DNA of 64,000 nucleotides from Benincasa hispida (Eukaryota > Streptophyta > Magnoliopsida > Cucurbitales > Cucurbitaceae): positions 61,536,333-61,600,332 of the forward strand of contig NC_052353.1 in assembly GCF_009727055.1 (NCBI RefSeq). The letters run 5' to 3'. Position 1 is the first letter of the stretch. Every line of letters starts with the position of its first letter. The translations under genes were made by a program, and so were the position numbers. Positions 34,508-49,500 of the stretch are shown piece after piece. The notes beneath the pieces are model-generated. The model ran no database searches. It worked only from the letters and a program-made list of their open reading frames with translations, and was not told where the DNA came from.

Positions 34508-37500
34508 ATGCATCTCCTACATCGCCGAGATTCCACCCCCGCGTCTATCAAATGGCACAACAAGGTAATGGTGCTTCTCCTCTCTTACTTTCTCGCCCTC
34601 CAACTCGAATTTGATTTCTTCTTTGGCTTTTCTGTGTTTCCTTTCTCGTTCTCTGTGTAGTTTGAGGAGAATTTGGAGCAATGGCCACATCTCAATGAGC
34701 TTGTGCAGTGCTATTCCACTGACTGGGTTAAGGATGAAAATAAGTACGGTCACTATGAGACTATCAGTCCCGTGTCCTTTCAGAATCAGATATATGAAGG
34801 CCCCGATACTGACATTGAGACTGGTAAATATGTTTTTATGTTCTCAAAAGTACTCCTTATTCTCTATCTCGTCAATAATTTTGATATTTAGCCCGTAATG
34901 GCGGTCGACATACAGTCATTTTCGTTGTGGACGATTTATATCTCCCTCTTATATAGCTTCCTTTGCTGTATTTCTCTCTCCATTTGACTTCAATCGGTGG
35001 CTCATGTGTTAGACTGGGTGGATTTAGGCACGTACCCCCTCCCATACATACATACAGTTAGGACTCTGAATGAAACACATACTCCTTTTCAATCAAGTTG
35101 TGAATCCCATCTTCTTGAATATTCATACGTGTGTTGCTTCACAAGTCGTGAATATTTGTCATTCAGTAGATAAAACTGAGGGCAGTAGAAGGGACTAGGG
35201 ATCTCGTTTATTTGCGAGCTTGTCACCACATAAACTACGGAATTAATATCTTAATTGAAGGCTACAAACCATGACTTGCGTGGTTCGAGCTTGTCACAAG
35301 TCATGGTTAGTTTATGCTTGTAGCGAACAGTTGGGCTAGATCCTAATAATTGTAAACTAGCTATAGCTATAATGCTGTGTGGCTCTAGAATGGTATTTTT
35401 CCTAAACTACGGAATTAATATCTTAATTTCTGATGGCTACAAGCATAAAGGCTATCAGTAGTACGAGAATTTCAAACATGCTAATTAAAATTGTCATCAC
35501 ATAAACTAACCAGGGACTACTTCTGTCCTATAACATTTTGGGGCTGTTTGGGGCGCTGAGATGATATAGGATGTGGGGAGTTCTGATGTTTGGAGAGTTC
35601 TGATCGAATATGAATGATCGAGTATGATAGAGTATGTTCAAGCACTAAGATGATATACGATACACGGAAGAAAAATGATGGTGAGATACGAAACACGTTC
35701 CGGAAATGGGCCTACAAACAATTAAAATCGGTGAGATGGGGTAATGAGCCTCCAAACACTGAGATAATATAGGATGTGGGGACATACCATCTTATGTTGG
35801 GCCCCAAACATAAGATAGTATATCAATGGATGTGTGTGGATAAAATCAATATGTACTCACAAAAAGGAGAAACAACTGAGGGGCCAGTTAGAGAAAACCC
35901 CGCCCAAATGCTGGAAAAATTATAAAAGATCTTTCCATCATTAATAATCATAAAAAGACTATAATTACAAAAGAATTTCGTGTGGTTGGAGCACCATGAA
36001 GACGTTGTATGGTGTACACTGCTACATAAAAAATCTGCAAAGTTGACTGACTCTAATAAATTCTTTGTTTTCTTGCCTTCCAAATATGCCACAGAAGGGC
36101 TCAAACTATGCAATTCCATAGAGCCTTGTCTTTGCATTTGAAGCACATTCCTATAATAGCCTCTGAAAACAAACTTTTAAGCTTAGGCTAGAGGCAGACT
36201 GCAAAATTCAGCTGAGAAAAGATGAATGACCGAGCCTTCTTAGCGAACAGGCAATGAATGAAGATATGATGGTCCTCATCCCTATTACAAAGTTTGGGGT
36301 TTTTGGGCGGGGGGCGTAGAGCTATGTTTGCTTTCATAGTTGTCTTTTGTTTGGAGGGTTGGATCCCATAGTGTTGTTTGTTACCTTATTAGGTTTCATG
36401 TTTCTTTTTATGCTTCGAATTTGATTTTTTTTAAACACCATTTTGCTTCCATTTTCAAAAACTATTCTATGGACACTGTTTTGCTTGATTGGATCCCTTT
36501 TCTTTAGTTGGGTTTTTGTTTGTTTGGTTTTCCTCTATTACGTTCTAGCGTTTAGATAATCTATCCAGCTTTTATAGTACTTCATATTTTCTAATGAAAG
36601 CTCTTTTGACTTCTCAAAACAGTTTACAATTGTCATTCAGTGCTTCTGTTATTCTCTGAACTATGCTATAGTTTCCATATAATTTTTCCAACTTGTGTGC
36701 AGAAATGCGTCTTACTTATGCTAGGCGCACAAAGCCTGATGATACTACAGAGGATGATGTACCAAGTACCTCTGGAAGGCCAGAGTCTACAACATATGAT
36801 CCATTGTTATCAAATGTTCCAAAGGTTCTAGATGAACCTAACTTTATCTGACACTATACTGCATGTTATATTTCCCCACTATTATCTTTCATGCTTACAT
36901 TTGACAAGTATAATGTAGTTCTTATATTCTTGTAGCAGATTGGTCCTTCTCCTCTTCCAGCTTATGAGCCAGCTTTTGATTGGGAAAACGAAAGGTCGAT
37001 GATATTTGGTCAGAGGATACCAGAAACTCCTGTAACACAGTATGGCAACAATAAAAATCATATGCAGAATTCTATCCTTTTATCAAGCTAATTTAATATC
37101 TTTACAAGTTTAAACCAATATTTATCTTTTGTCCCTCCTGTAAATCATGGCAGTGGCTTGAAGATTTCTGTTAAAGTTCTATCCTTATCCCTTCAAGCGG
37201 GGTTGGTTGGTAAGTAACTTTAGTATGGTTCATACAGCTTCTTCTTTATTTTTTATTTGTTTCACTGCAATTATTTTTATGATTGCTGACTTCGACATAT
37301 TTCTCTCTGCACCATCCACTTTCAACCCCTTCCAAAGAGCCATTTTATGGTACAATTTGCTTGTATAATAGGGAGAGAAGAGAAAAATTGTCTGAGGATT
37401 TCCATTTTCGCATTGCACCTAAAGAAATGCAGGATGTAAGCTACTTCCTCTGTTTTCTCCCCCTGCATCTCCTATGGTTTTATAATGAATGAAGAATATA

Positions 37501-40500
37501 AGCTCTTTGTCCATTGCTCTTGCAGCCTAAAATATCATTTGAACCACGTGGAATTTTCTATTTGGAGGCTCCATCAGCATCAGTCTGTCTTTTTATTCAG
37601 TTAGAGAAACATGCTACAGAAGAAGGAGGGGTTACTGCTTCTGTGTATTCACGTAAAGAACCAGTATGTCTAAATTTATATGTTTCTCTATTCTTTTGTT
37701 GAGTAATCTTCTATAAATTCAATTTTTTAAGGTTTATTCTATCAATCTTCATAAATTATCTTTACTCAAATTAAAGGAAAAGGAAAAAGGAGAAGAAATC
37801 TATCTATTATGTCGTTCTCTGTGTATTCACATTTCACAGAAAGAACTAGTATGTCCAGTGTTTTAAATAGCCCTCCCAGGCATGCGCCTAGGCCCAAAGC
37901 TCAAAGCCCTAGGCCTAATTTACTAAGTCTAAATGCAAAATTTCTTATGTTCAGGGTTTTTTGTTCTTCATATTTTCACTTCAACCATGCTTTTCTTCTT
38001 TATGCAGTATTTTTATATATAGTGCGCCGCACAAAAAAAAAAGTTCATGCTTTTTCTTGTGCCTTGCACTAAAGCCTCATAAGACTATTGCACTTTATTG
38101 AACTTTAAGCTTTAAAAAACCTTGAGTATGTCTAATTACATATGTTTTCTCTACAGTCCTAATTCGTCAAATCTTGTTTCATCATCTGAACTAACATTCT
38201 TCAATCGTATAAACTCCACCCACAGGTGCATTTGAATGAAAGAGAAAAGCAAAAATTGCAGGTGTGGTCTCAAATCATGCCTTACAGAGAATCCTTTGCC
38301 TGGGCCATTGTTTCATTATTTGACAACAGCACTGGTGCAGCATCTGCTGGATCTGCTTCCCCAAGTAGTCCTCTTGCTCCCAGCATAACTGGGACTAGTT
38401 CCCATGAAGGTGTTTTTGAGCCTAGCACAAAGGTCACTGTAGATGGTAAGCTGGGTTACTCCAGTGGAAGCTCTGTTGTTGTTGAAATATCCAACTTAAA
38501 TAAGGTTAAGGAAGGCTACACGGAAGATGCACTTCAGGTTTGGTGCTTCATTTTATGTTATAAATCTAATCTTATTTTCTCCAAAATATAATATATTGAC
38601 TTCTCTCATAAAATCTCAAAATGCCTCTAAATGTGGTCGATGATGGTTACTTGTTCAAATTATAGGATCCCAAACACAAGGTTCATAAACCTGTAAAAGG
38701 TGTACTTAGGCTGGAGATTGAGAAGCATCAAATTTCCCATGCTGACAATGAAAACATGTCAGAGAGTGGTAGTGTGATCAGTGACTCCGTTGATATGGTG
38801 GACCGTCCGGTTGATTCCACATTTAAGAAGCACCCTAATAATGGTTCTGATCGCCATCATGTTAGTGGCAGCTCGAAGTTAAGTTGTTCTGTTGTGAAAG
38901 AATTTTCTGGAAATGGATCATCTCCTCATGAAAATGCCGATACAAATGCAGATGATGTAAGGATAGATCGCTAATGTCATTCTTTATTTTAATATTTCAC
39001 CACCCAGTAGTTCTTTGTTTGATAGGTCTTTTTATAATTTATTTTGAATTTTTACTTGCTTGGGAATCAAGATTTTGCTATGAAATGAAGTAGTTTTCAG
39101 ATTGATGATATGCTTATAATCTGTTTCTTTGATAACATGCTAATTGAGATAAGTGGAGGATGAGTGATCGTTGAATGTTAGAAATTCTTTAGGACATAGC
39201 AAGGAGAAAAGATAAATAATATTCAACGATTAGTATATGGGCCAGGAATTGCTATTTTCTGCCCAACATGGATTAGAAGGCCTTTATAAAATTTCTTTCA
39301 TTTTTGTACTGGTTCATTGGACCTCTAGCCGCATAAAATTTTATAGGAATGAGAGTTCCTCAAAAGAACCTTAACTTTTATGGAAGATTACTGGAAGTTG
39401 ATAACACTTTTTACTCAGATATTTAATTGGTGAACAAAATAGCTTACAAATTATATCTTATTTGTTGGATTGTTTTTTTATTTTTGATCAACCACTTAGT
39501 AGTGACAACATTAGTAGTCTCCTGATCTTTATTACTAGGGATAGAAATATCTTTGTCAGAGTTAAGAATACTATCTACAAACTCAGTACTCACACCAGTA
39601 GAACTGTCAGGATTAGATGGGTCAGAAACCCTAGTTTCTTTTTCAGCACGTTTTTGTTGGTGTTGATGACCTAAGTCTCGTGGTCTTGTAATTTGTAATT
39701 GTATTGTACAAATTTTTTATTTATCTAATAAAATAAGAGGTAATTTTTTCAACATTTAGTTACATTAACCCACAAAAACCAATAAACTAAGATCCAAGGT
39801 TATCTTCTGTAACTTAAACATGTATGTGGAGACATACAGGTGGATCGTGTTTAAATGATAACCTAAAACTTAGATTGTCTCATATTGTGGATATTGTGTC
39901 ATATGTCTATTGCCCACACCTAAACTTGAAAGCCAAGATCCCCATACTAATATGAAGCTAGCTAAGTAATAATTCCTTCCGTAAACAGAATAAAAGCTCT
40001 CGTATAGCCTACCAAATGCTTCATAAGCGATCCAACAAAATTCATTTGAGTTCCAAATGAAACAATGCATTGTAGAACAATACTAGTTCCTAAGATGACA
40101 TCTTTTGGATGTTCAGTGAGGCCCCTAGCAATCCAAGAGATGGTCTTCATTAACAAGACACCTCACGAGATGTTATTTCTTGTAGTTGAAAACCACAAGT
40201 TGCTACTAAATATGAAAATTTAGAGGGTATTTTAGAGAGAGACATTTGTAAGTCACTTACAAGGGGTTGTTGATTTTGTAAGAAAAGTGCACTAGACTTC
40301 CCTCAATTAACCAGGTGTGAATTCCTCTCCAACTATGCTTCTTCTTGGTCAGAATCTTTGCTACTCAGACTGACATTTGAGTCATCATCTAAATTCTGAG
40401 AGATTCTTGTAACCTTGAATGAAGGTTTCTTGAACAAAAGAAATATTTGAGCCAGGTATTGTAAAGTTGGTGCAAACGGTAACAGATGAAGAATGGTGTT

Positions 40501-43500
40501 TTCTTAGGAGTTTTATGCCTTGAGGTATTAAAGCCCGAGTGCAATTATCCTCCTTGGTTTTTTATTTTTGATAAGAAGCATTTCATTGATTGTTGGATTG
40601 TTGGGACAAGAGGTTCTTATTTTCATTTCTAGTTAATTTTGTTTGATCATTGTTTTTTAGAACTTCTTAGAGAAAGATCTCAAGTAAGGAATTCCTTGTA
40701 GGAATAAAGTTAAATGATGAATTGATGTATAGAAGGATTTCAAGTAGGGGATCCCTTGTAAGAAGAATGTTAAATGATGAATTGATGCATAAAGTAAAAT
40801 CTTGGAACAAATTTTAGATTTCAAATAGTATAATTAAATTGTAAAATAGTTTATGCAATACAGTTAGTATTTAGCTTGAGGAGAAATTGGACAGAATTAA
40901 TTTCAATAAATAGATGTTTATGGAAAAGCAATGGAGAAGTGGTGAACCTGTGATAATTATGAAGGATAGTGTGAGACCTCCAATTGTGAAGACCTACTCT
41001 AGAAGGGGTAAATTGGGGAGTGGCTAAGAAAACGGTTATGCCTAACTGGCAGTGGATTGTGTGTTGAGTATGGTCTGCTGGGAGGGGAAGGGGTTTGGGG
41101 AGCTGCGAGGAGGTGAAATTTGTAGAGCAGAGTGTCTCTTAGGAGGGAACCATCTTTCTCAATTGCTGGATATCATACATTGTAGAAAGGGAGATTGTTC
41201 TAGCTATCATCTTGAATGGACAACACACTGTATGCTGAAGAACTCTCAATATAACAGTGTTTTCTTAACCTAATGGGTCTCTTTTCTGTGTTGTTAGATT
41301 GCTTTCCTGCAGGTTAATTCGTTTAGATACCTAACTTATTGGTATCAGAGCATGTCGTCCCTAGGGAGAACACATGCAATGGCACATAAACAATTGGAGG
41401 TCTCACAGATATCTAGGGAATTACACAGTTCTTAAAATTTGAAATTTAAGCTATCATTTCTACCAAATCTTCACCATTGCACAGCCCAACATTATCATGA
41501 ATAACTGTTGACGGTACATTTTGTTGGTTGGCTTTCAGTTCCATGCATTTGACTTCCGCGTTATGATGAGGAATGAGCCATTCTTGCAGCTCTTTCACTG
41601 TCTTTATGTTTACCCCCTGACTGTTAGTTTGAGCCGCAAGAGGAACTTGTTCATTCGTGTAGAACTTAGAGAGGATGACAGTGACCCACGCAGACAGCCT
41701 CTGGAGGTAAATGTCTATAAATTACAATATCAGTTACTTACACATCAATTTCAACTCTTCCTGTCGGTGATGACTGATGAGGTGATGAGCTTCGGATATA
41801 TGGAAAGTAATCTGGATTTTGCATACTTATAAGTTATATGTATGATTTTGGTGGGAGACTTGCTTAGGCTATGTATCCCGTGGAGCTGGGTGCATCTCTT
41901 CAGAAGTGGGCTCACACTCAAGTTGCTGTAGGTGCAAGAGTGGCTTGCTACCATGATGAGATTAAACTCTCCCTCCCAGCTACCTGGACACCAAAGCATC
42001 ACCTGTTGTTTACTTTCTTCAATATTGATATGCAAGCAAAACTAGAAGCTCCCAAGCCAGTATGTTCTTTTCTGGAATCTGGATCATGGTTCTTACATGG
42101 CTGGTTGGGTATTATGAAATCTGTTTGTTTCATTTGTTGTTATCTAATCTTCTGTTATTATATTCCAGGTGCCAATTGGATATGCATCACTCCCCTTATC
42201 AACACATGCTCAGTATGTACTCATTTTTTATGAAATATGTACTTACTTCTTTCTCTCTTCTTCTTCTTCTTCTTTTTTCTTTCCTTTTTTTTTTGGATAA
42301 GAGATGTTTTCAAGTGATAGGAAATATTGGAACCTTCCCATTATTTCCCTATTAGTACTCTAGCCCACTCTCGTTTCAAACATCTTAACAAGTATAGATT
42401 TGAGGAGCCAATCACATTAAAAAAAGAAAGTAATTTTTCTTTGCCTGAAACTTCAGATATAAAAAAAGATAAGAAAAATAACAAAAAGAAAAAATTCTTT
42501 ATTTATTCAAGCTTGAAAAGATTTGATAAGTGATTTGTTAGATTTTAGGTTTGGTTGAATATGGCTTCCGTACATTCTCCTGATTGTAATTTTTGTGAAG
42601 TACCTTTACACGTTTTGTTTCTTGGAATATGTGGATCTAATTCATTCTTATTTTTACAAAAACTTGATTATTATGCTGTGTACCTCCAAATTGCACTTTT
42701 CCCTTGTTTTACTACAATGTAGTTATTGGAAACAGGCTTTGAATATGTTATTGGAAGTTTAATGCCAATGCTCCAGTATTTCGGTAAACTGTTTTCAAGT
42801 ATGCATCTCCTGGTTGAAATCTCTGATCTTGATGGTTTAATTTAGGTTACGATCTGAAATTTCTTTACCAGTAATGAGAGAGCTTGTTCCACACTACCTC
42901 CAAGATACAAACAGGGTATGTTTTGGCTTCCTTCACTGCTGTGTCCTCTGCAGCAGTGAAGTTCTCTGATTCAGTGATCTTGTTGGTCTGTGTTTGTTTG
43001 TCTTCTACTGACTTTACAATTCATGTTTTTCTGGTTTTACAGGAGAGGCTAGATTACTTGGAAGATGGGAAGAACATCTTCAAATTGCGCTTAAGACTGT
43101 GTTCCTCCCTGTATCCCATTAATGAACGAATCAGGGATTTTTTTCTGGAATATGATAGGCACACTCTTCGAACAAGCCCTCCTTGGGGTTCTGAACTACT
43201 AGAGGTATTTTCTCATTTTTAAGAAAATTCCACCCTCCACACACATTAGCACCCCTTGGGCATCGCGAGAATTCTTAACATTATCATTTCATATCTATTC
43301 AACAATAGGAGACAGCCATGTAGATTACTAGATGCTTTAATTGTTTCAACCAAACAGGGGACTTAATTTAGCGGAATAATAACATCTCTGGCGTGGTGCT
43401 GTCCATTTACATGCAGGCTATTAACAGTTTGAAAAATGTTGATTCCACTGCATTACTCCAATTCCTTCATCCTATTTTGAATATGTTGCTCCATCTCATT

Positions 43501-46500
43501 GGCAATGGTGGAGAAACCCTGCAGGTTTTAATTGAATTTACTTTATTATTTCAGGAGCCTTTGTATGCTCTGATTAATTTCGTCTCGAAGCCTAGATGAT
43601 TGTGCTTGAAATTGTGAATTCTTTTTTTGGGGTTTCAATATAAGCTTTTATCTAATCATTGTTTGTCCGATGTATTTCAGGTTGCAGCTTTTAGAGCAAT
43701 GGTTAATATTGTTACTAGGTACTTGTTTTAGTTCTGTAGATTCTACATTTATTTGGGTCTAGTTTATTACGCCCCTCAAATGCTTTGTACGTTTTCTGAT
43801 TTTCTTTGAAGTATATAATTTGAGTCTATTTTCTTACTTCCCAATCTCCAAATCAAGTTCCTATCTTACTCTTGTAGAGAATTTGCTTAATCATCTTACA
43901 GTTTCTTTCGTGTTTTCTTTCTTTCTTTTTTTTCCCTCTCGACTTACTCATTTACTATTTACTCTATGTTACTATACTAAGTTTTCGTTATTTATTTGTT
44001 TGAGATCTTATTCGATTCACATTCTGTCTTACTGAGCCAGACTTCTTATAGTTTTTTTTTATTGCTTTTTGTTGTCATCGTGTGACAAAAATATATAGGG
44101 TGCAACAGGAATCAGCCGAAGATGGTGAAAGAAATCACTTCCTTGTTAATTATGTTGATTATGCTTTTGATGACTTTGGAGGTCGCCAGCCACCTGTATA
44201 CCCTGGTCTGTCCACTGTCTGGGGAAGCTTGGCTAGGAGCAAGGTGGTCTTGACTCCATTATTTTTGTTTTGCGTTGGTTATGCGATCATGTTTTTTTAA
44301 TATCACCAGAATTGCTATATATTATCTTTTTGTACATGAATCATGTACTGGCATCCATACATTTTATTGTTTACCTCAACCCTTGAAGACAATAATTGGT
44401 CCTTCGTGAGTTTTTCAATTATTTTATTCTTCTGGGTTTTCATTTGGATCCCTTTCTACTTTTGGTGATCCTTACTTGAACCTTCATAGGGGTGTACTCC
44501 TTTTGGTTTATGATCGGTAGGTTATATTCTTGATTACCATGAGGAACTTAACACAGACGATCCTTTACTCACAACCTTGTGGAGATTATTTTATTTCAGT
44601 TTTTATAGTCTGGTAGCTCTCTTAAATTGTTGTTTCATCGATTCTCTGTGTGTCGCAGGGGAGAAACATATTAGAACTTGCTGAAATTTTTGTAATTTTG
44701 TAGGCCAAAGGCTATCGTGTTGGACCAGTATATGATGATGTTTTGGCCATGGCCTGGTTTTTCCTTGAGCTAATTGTCAAATCAATGGCACTGGAAAAAA
44801 CTCGGCTTTTCTATCATAGCCTTCCGTTAGGTGGGTTTGATGTTCTCTGTTCTTTTATATTTGAGTTACAACCGTTTCTTTTGACCTTTATTATGTATTC
44901 TAAACATGTATTGATGCCGATGCATTGCTTGTGTATGTGAGGGATTTTTTTCATCCACCTACTAGGTTTTTTGGGTTGGAAGTAATCAAAATTTACAGTG
45001 CGTCTAATTATCTCCAAACTCAAATGATCAAGTAAATTGATTAATTTGACTTTGATTACTTAATTATCTCACCGCTCATGCAAAAATGTGGATACTTTGC
45101 TTAAAGTGACCTAATATATAGATCTCCTCATTGGATGTGGATAATGAGATGTTAGTGTTGGAACTCCTTTTGTGGGCTTTTATATTCAGACTCCCAATGA
45201 GCTACAACAGCCAAAGGGCTTCAAGAAAGACTCCCAATTTGCCTAAGTATGCACAAGATCGTGATTACACAAGGGTTTAGAGAGGGGAAAGACCACACAC
45301 CGGTTGAAAGCCTGAAGAATATAATTCCAAAAGTTTTTGGAGAAAGGGTAGAACATGAAGAGATGATCTTGGTTTTCGGTGTCATTTCTACAAAGGGAGC
45401 ACCAATAGGGTGAAAGCATCTTATTGGGGAGACGGCATTTAAGCTTGTCATAAGTGAGGACTGCATTATGAGCAAGCTCCTAAAGGAAAATTTTAATTTC
45501 TTTGGGATATTGATTGGATCAAATAGCACCAGTTGGACCCTTGAATGAAATGGTGCCAATATCATAACTCTTGTCAATCCAAGACTTTGTTGTGTAGGTT
45601 CCGAATGGCTCAAGCTTCCAAAACCACTTGTCTTGTGTTAGTAGGGGCTGATGAGATACAAGCAAATTTGAGAGGACAGCCCATTCTTCTGTTTCCAGGT
45701 CATTGAGACGTGTACGGGGATGAAGGTTCCACCCACCCTCCATCGAGTTCCATAGCTCAGAGACCAAAGCATCTTTGGCAAGGGATAATGCAAATAGATT
45801 GGGAAAAGCAACCCTCAACAGGCTGTTATTCACCCACGAGTCTCCACAAAAGGAAATAGATCGACCATTTCCCAAAGTAATAGCAACATATTGATCCACA
45901 CAAGGTTGAAGGTAAGACAAGGTTTTCCGTGGGCCCTTAGCAATGGACATAGAACGGGAACCAGTTTTCTCCACCCTAAAACACCAAATCCATTTTACAA
46001 GACGACCCTCATTCCTAAGCTTGAGATTAATGATTTCCAAGCCACTGAGAGTTGGGGAGAGGTAACTTTGTCCCAACGGACAAGGTGCAATTTTGATCCA
46101 TCATCTTTCCTTTTCCAAAGGTAATCTCTATAGAGCTTTTCCATAGTAAGCGCCACCTTACTAGGGAGTTTGTAAAGGGAAAGGTAGTATGTAGGAAGAT
46201 TACTCAGGGATGCTTGAACGAGGGTTAATCTCCCTCCTTCAGAAATGTAGAATGAACCCCAAGCCTTAATCCTTTGCTCAATTTTCTCAACCACCGGAGC
46301 CCAAAACGAAAGAGTTCTAGGCTTGCCGTGGAGGGGAAGCCCAAGGTAGGAATTTGGCCACAAACCCACTTTGCACCCATATAAATCCAAAACACACAGA
46401 AGCTCATTAGTAGGGAGATTAATACCCATAATCTCAGATTTCTGGCGATTAATGGGTAAACCCGAGTAGGACTCAAAAGAATCAATAACATCAAATAAGC

Positions 46501-49500
46501 GCATGGTCGTAAATGGAGAAAAGTAGAGTGTCATCAACAAATTGTAGGTGAGTGATAGTGACGTCCCTGCCCACCCTGAAACTCTGTATCCTCCCATCCA
46601 AATTCGCAAGTGACAACATCCTGCCTAGAGTATCAATAATGATATTGAAAAGGAAAGGAGAGAGGGGATCCCCTTGTCTAATACCTCTAGTGGCACGGAT
46701 TTTCCCCTAGGACGCCCATTGATGATGATAGAGTAATTAGCAGATGAAATACATCCCTTGATCCATTTTCTCCAAAGAAAGCCGAAGCCTTAGCTTGAAG
46801 AATGGAGTCTAGGAAAGCCTAATCAATGGTGTCGAAAGCCTTCTCTATATCAAGTTTGATAACAATGCCCCTTTTGCCCTTTCTGTTCCACTCATCAATG
46901 AGCTCATTTGCAATGAGTGATGCATCAAGTATCTGACAACCCTCAACAAAGGCTGATTGGTGCTCGGAAATAAGGAGGGGGAGAACACTCTTAAGCCTAT
47001 TTTGGAGAGGACTCTTGCCAAAATCTTGGAATCCCCGGTAGTGAGGCTGATTGGTTTGTAATCACCAACTCTCCCGGCATCGGCATGCTTGGGTATGAGA
47101 CAAATATAAGTCTCATTAAGATTCATATCGACAATCCCTTAAAAAAAAATCCTGGAACACCCTCAATATGTCATTTTTTAAGGATGTGCAACATTTTTTA
47201 TAGAACTCGGTGGTATAACCATCAGGGCCCCGGGGTTTGTTTGTGTTCACCAAGAGTGCAAACTGCACACCAAATTTCTTGGTCTGTGAATGGAGATTCC
47301 AACATTAGAGACTGCTGATCAGTAAGGGAGGGCCAAGCAAGAATGGGGACAGCTTGTAGATTGTCCTTCTTTGTAAATAACCTGGTGTAAAAATTAAAAA
47401 ATTCATCAACAATGTCTGGTTCCAAAAGAAGGCTTTCACCACCGGCAGAGATAATTTCATGTATGGTGCTTTGCCTCCTTTTAGTGGCCACAACCCGATA
47501 AAAGAAGCGGCTGTTCAGATCATCTTCGTTAAGCCAAATGGATTTGCACTTTTGCCTTCAAAGGGTTTCTTCCTCGGCCACCACAGTGAGGAGTTGTGCC
47601 TTGAGGCTTTTTTCTGTTCCCTGTGGCTAGGCAGGCTATCATCTGATTCCTCTAGGTTGTCCAGCATAGTTATTTCAGCCCTGAGTTGATTTTTCTGAGT
47701 ATGAATGCACCCAAAAATGGATTTGTTCCACTCTTTCAGAACCTCTTTAAGGCCATTTAACTTGACAATTAAACCATGCCCTAGTCTGCCAATCAAAGGA
47801 GTATTCTTCCACCAATATTCAAGTGTGCTTTGAAATTCTTTGTGCATCAGCCACATATTTTCGAAATGGAAAGGTGTGGGGCCCCATTTGTCTGCGCCAA
47901 TGGAAAGCAAGATAGGGTAATTATCAGAGATGGGTCTTTCCAATCTCTTTGATGTGGTATATGCAATTTTATGCTGTATGCTATCAGTAATAAAAAAATC
48001 TGTCTCTAAGGGTGAAGACAAGATAATGTCTATATCCAGACCATGTGTATAAGCCATTTTGTAAAGGAATGTTCAGAAGATCCGACGTATCAATGAAATA
48101 GTGGAAAGCTTTCATACTCGCCGATTGAGATCTGCCACTAGATTTTTCATATGACCATCGAGATACATTGAAGTCTCCTTCTAGGATCCAATTTTCAGTA
48201 CAGAGGCCTTGGAGATATATATAGTTCCTGCCAAAAAGGGGTCTATCTCTAGCACGAGACGGGCCATAAATACCAGAAAGCCAAAAAGGAAAACCATCAG
48301 CCAAGTAAAAATGCAAGGTAAGGGAGAAAAGACCTTTGACAACTTCTTCGGATACAAAGGAAGGATAATTCCACATGATGATGATACCTTCAGAGGTGCA
48401 TGAAGCCTCTAACACAGACCAACTAATATGTCTCAAGCTCCAGAGGGACTTTATGATTGTACAATCCACCTCTTCAAGCTTGGTTTCCTGAAGGATTACC
48501 ACCATTGGATTGTGTTTAAGGATAAGATTTTTCACCACCGCTTGTTTTTCCTAGGCGCTAATACCTTGCACATTCCAAGAGAGAATTATCATTTAGTTGA
48601 TGTCAACCCACCAGAGATGGCCTTGGAGGAGACCTTTTCATAGTTGATAGATGAAAATAGCCTCTTTAGCTCATTTATGCCTCTTGTTTATTTCTGAGTT
48701 CGTTTGATTCTTTTAGAGTATGAAGGGATAGCCGTGATGCACAAGTTGTACTCCAAGAGCCAAGGTACCACAATCTGAAGATGGTAAGCGGGGTCGAGTG
48801 TGTTTGGTTCCGAGTCCTCTTCTGGTTCAAGGTCACTCTCGGCCAAGAAGGCAGGACCGATCAGGGTATTTTGTAAGGTATAGTCTGGGGAAGGGGGAGG
48901 GGGGCTTGAGAAGGGTGAAGGGGGGCAGTGGAGAGAGAGAGCATTAGGTAAATCCTCATGGTCGGAGAAGTTAGGGTAAGATGCTAATGAAGCAAATTTT
49001 GTGCCAGGGACGAGGTACAATTTTTTGTTATGGATGGAAATGGAGAGTTTTCGAGAAGATTGGCTTAAAGCAGATGGGTTTGGTAGAGAGAGGTAGGGTG
49101 GCGGTAATGGCAGCTGGTTGGGTGGGTCGGGTGGAGCAGATAGAGAAGGGTCGGGTGGGCAGATAGAGATGGGTCGGTGCAGGTCAGCGGGTCAGTGATA
49201 TGAGGGAGGAGTGGGTCGGGGCAAGGGTAAGTTTGACTGGTGATGTTGGCGAGAGCCAAGGTGTACATAGTAGGGATTTTTTCATATAATCTTCTCATCT
49301 AATTTCATATTAAATTACCATTAATCCTTTAACCTTATGTACATTTATTTTTGTTATTATTTTACCCAAACTGTGCTCCTTGGTTTGTTGAATTTCTACT
49401 TCATTGTCTCTAACATTTTCACGTTTAGCATTCTGTTTCTGGAAGATAATCCTTTTTGTTCTTTCAGAAGTCAGTTTGAGCATGGGTGTTTCCCCACTTT

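Noticed and set aside
49065..49298. Proline/threonine-rich minus frame as a cell-wall protein gene
   Set aside because: It is contiguous with the LINE in intron 18, where ORF1-derived low-complexity sequence is expected.
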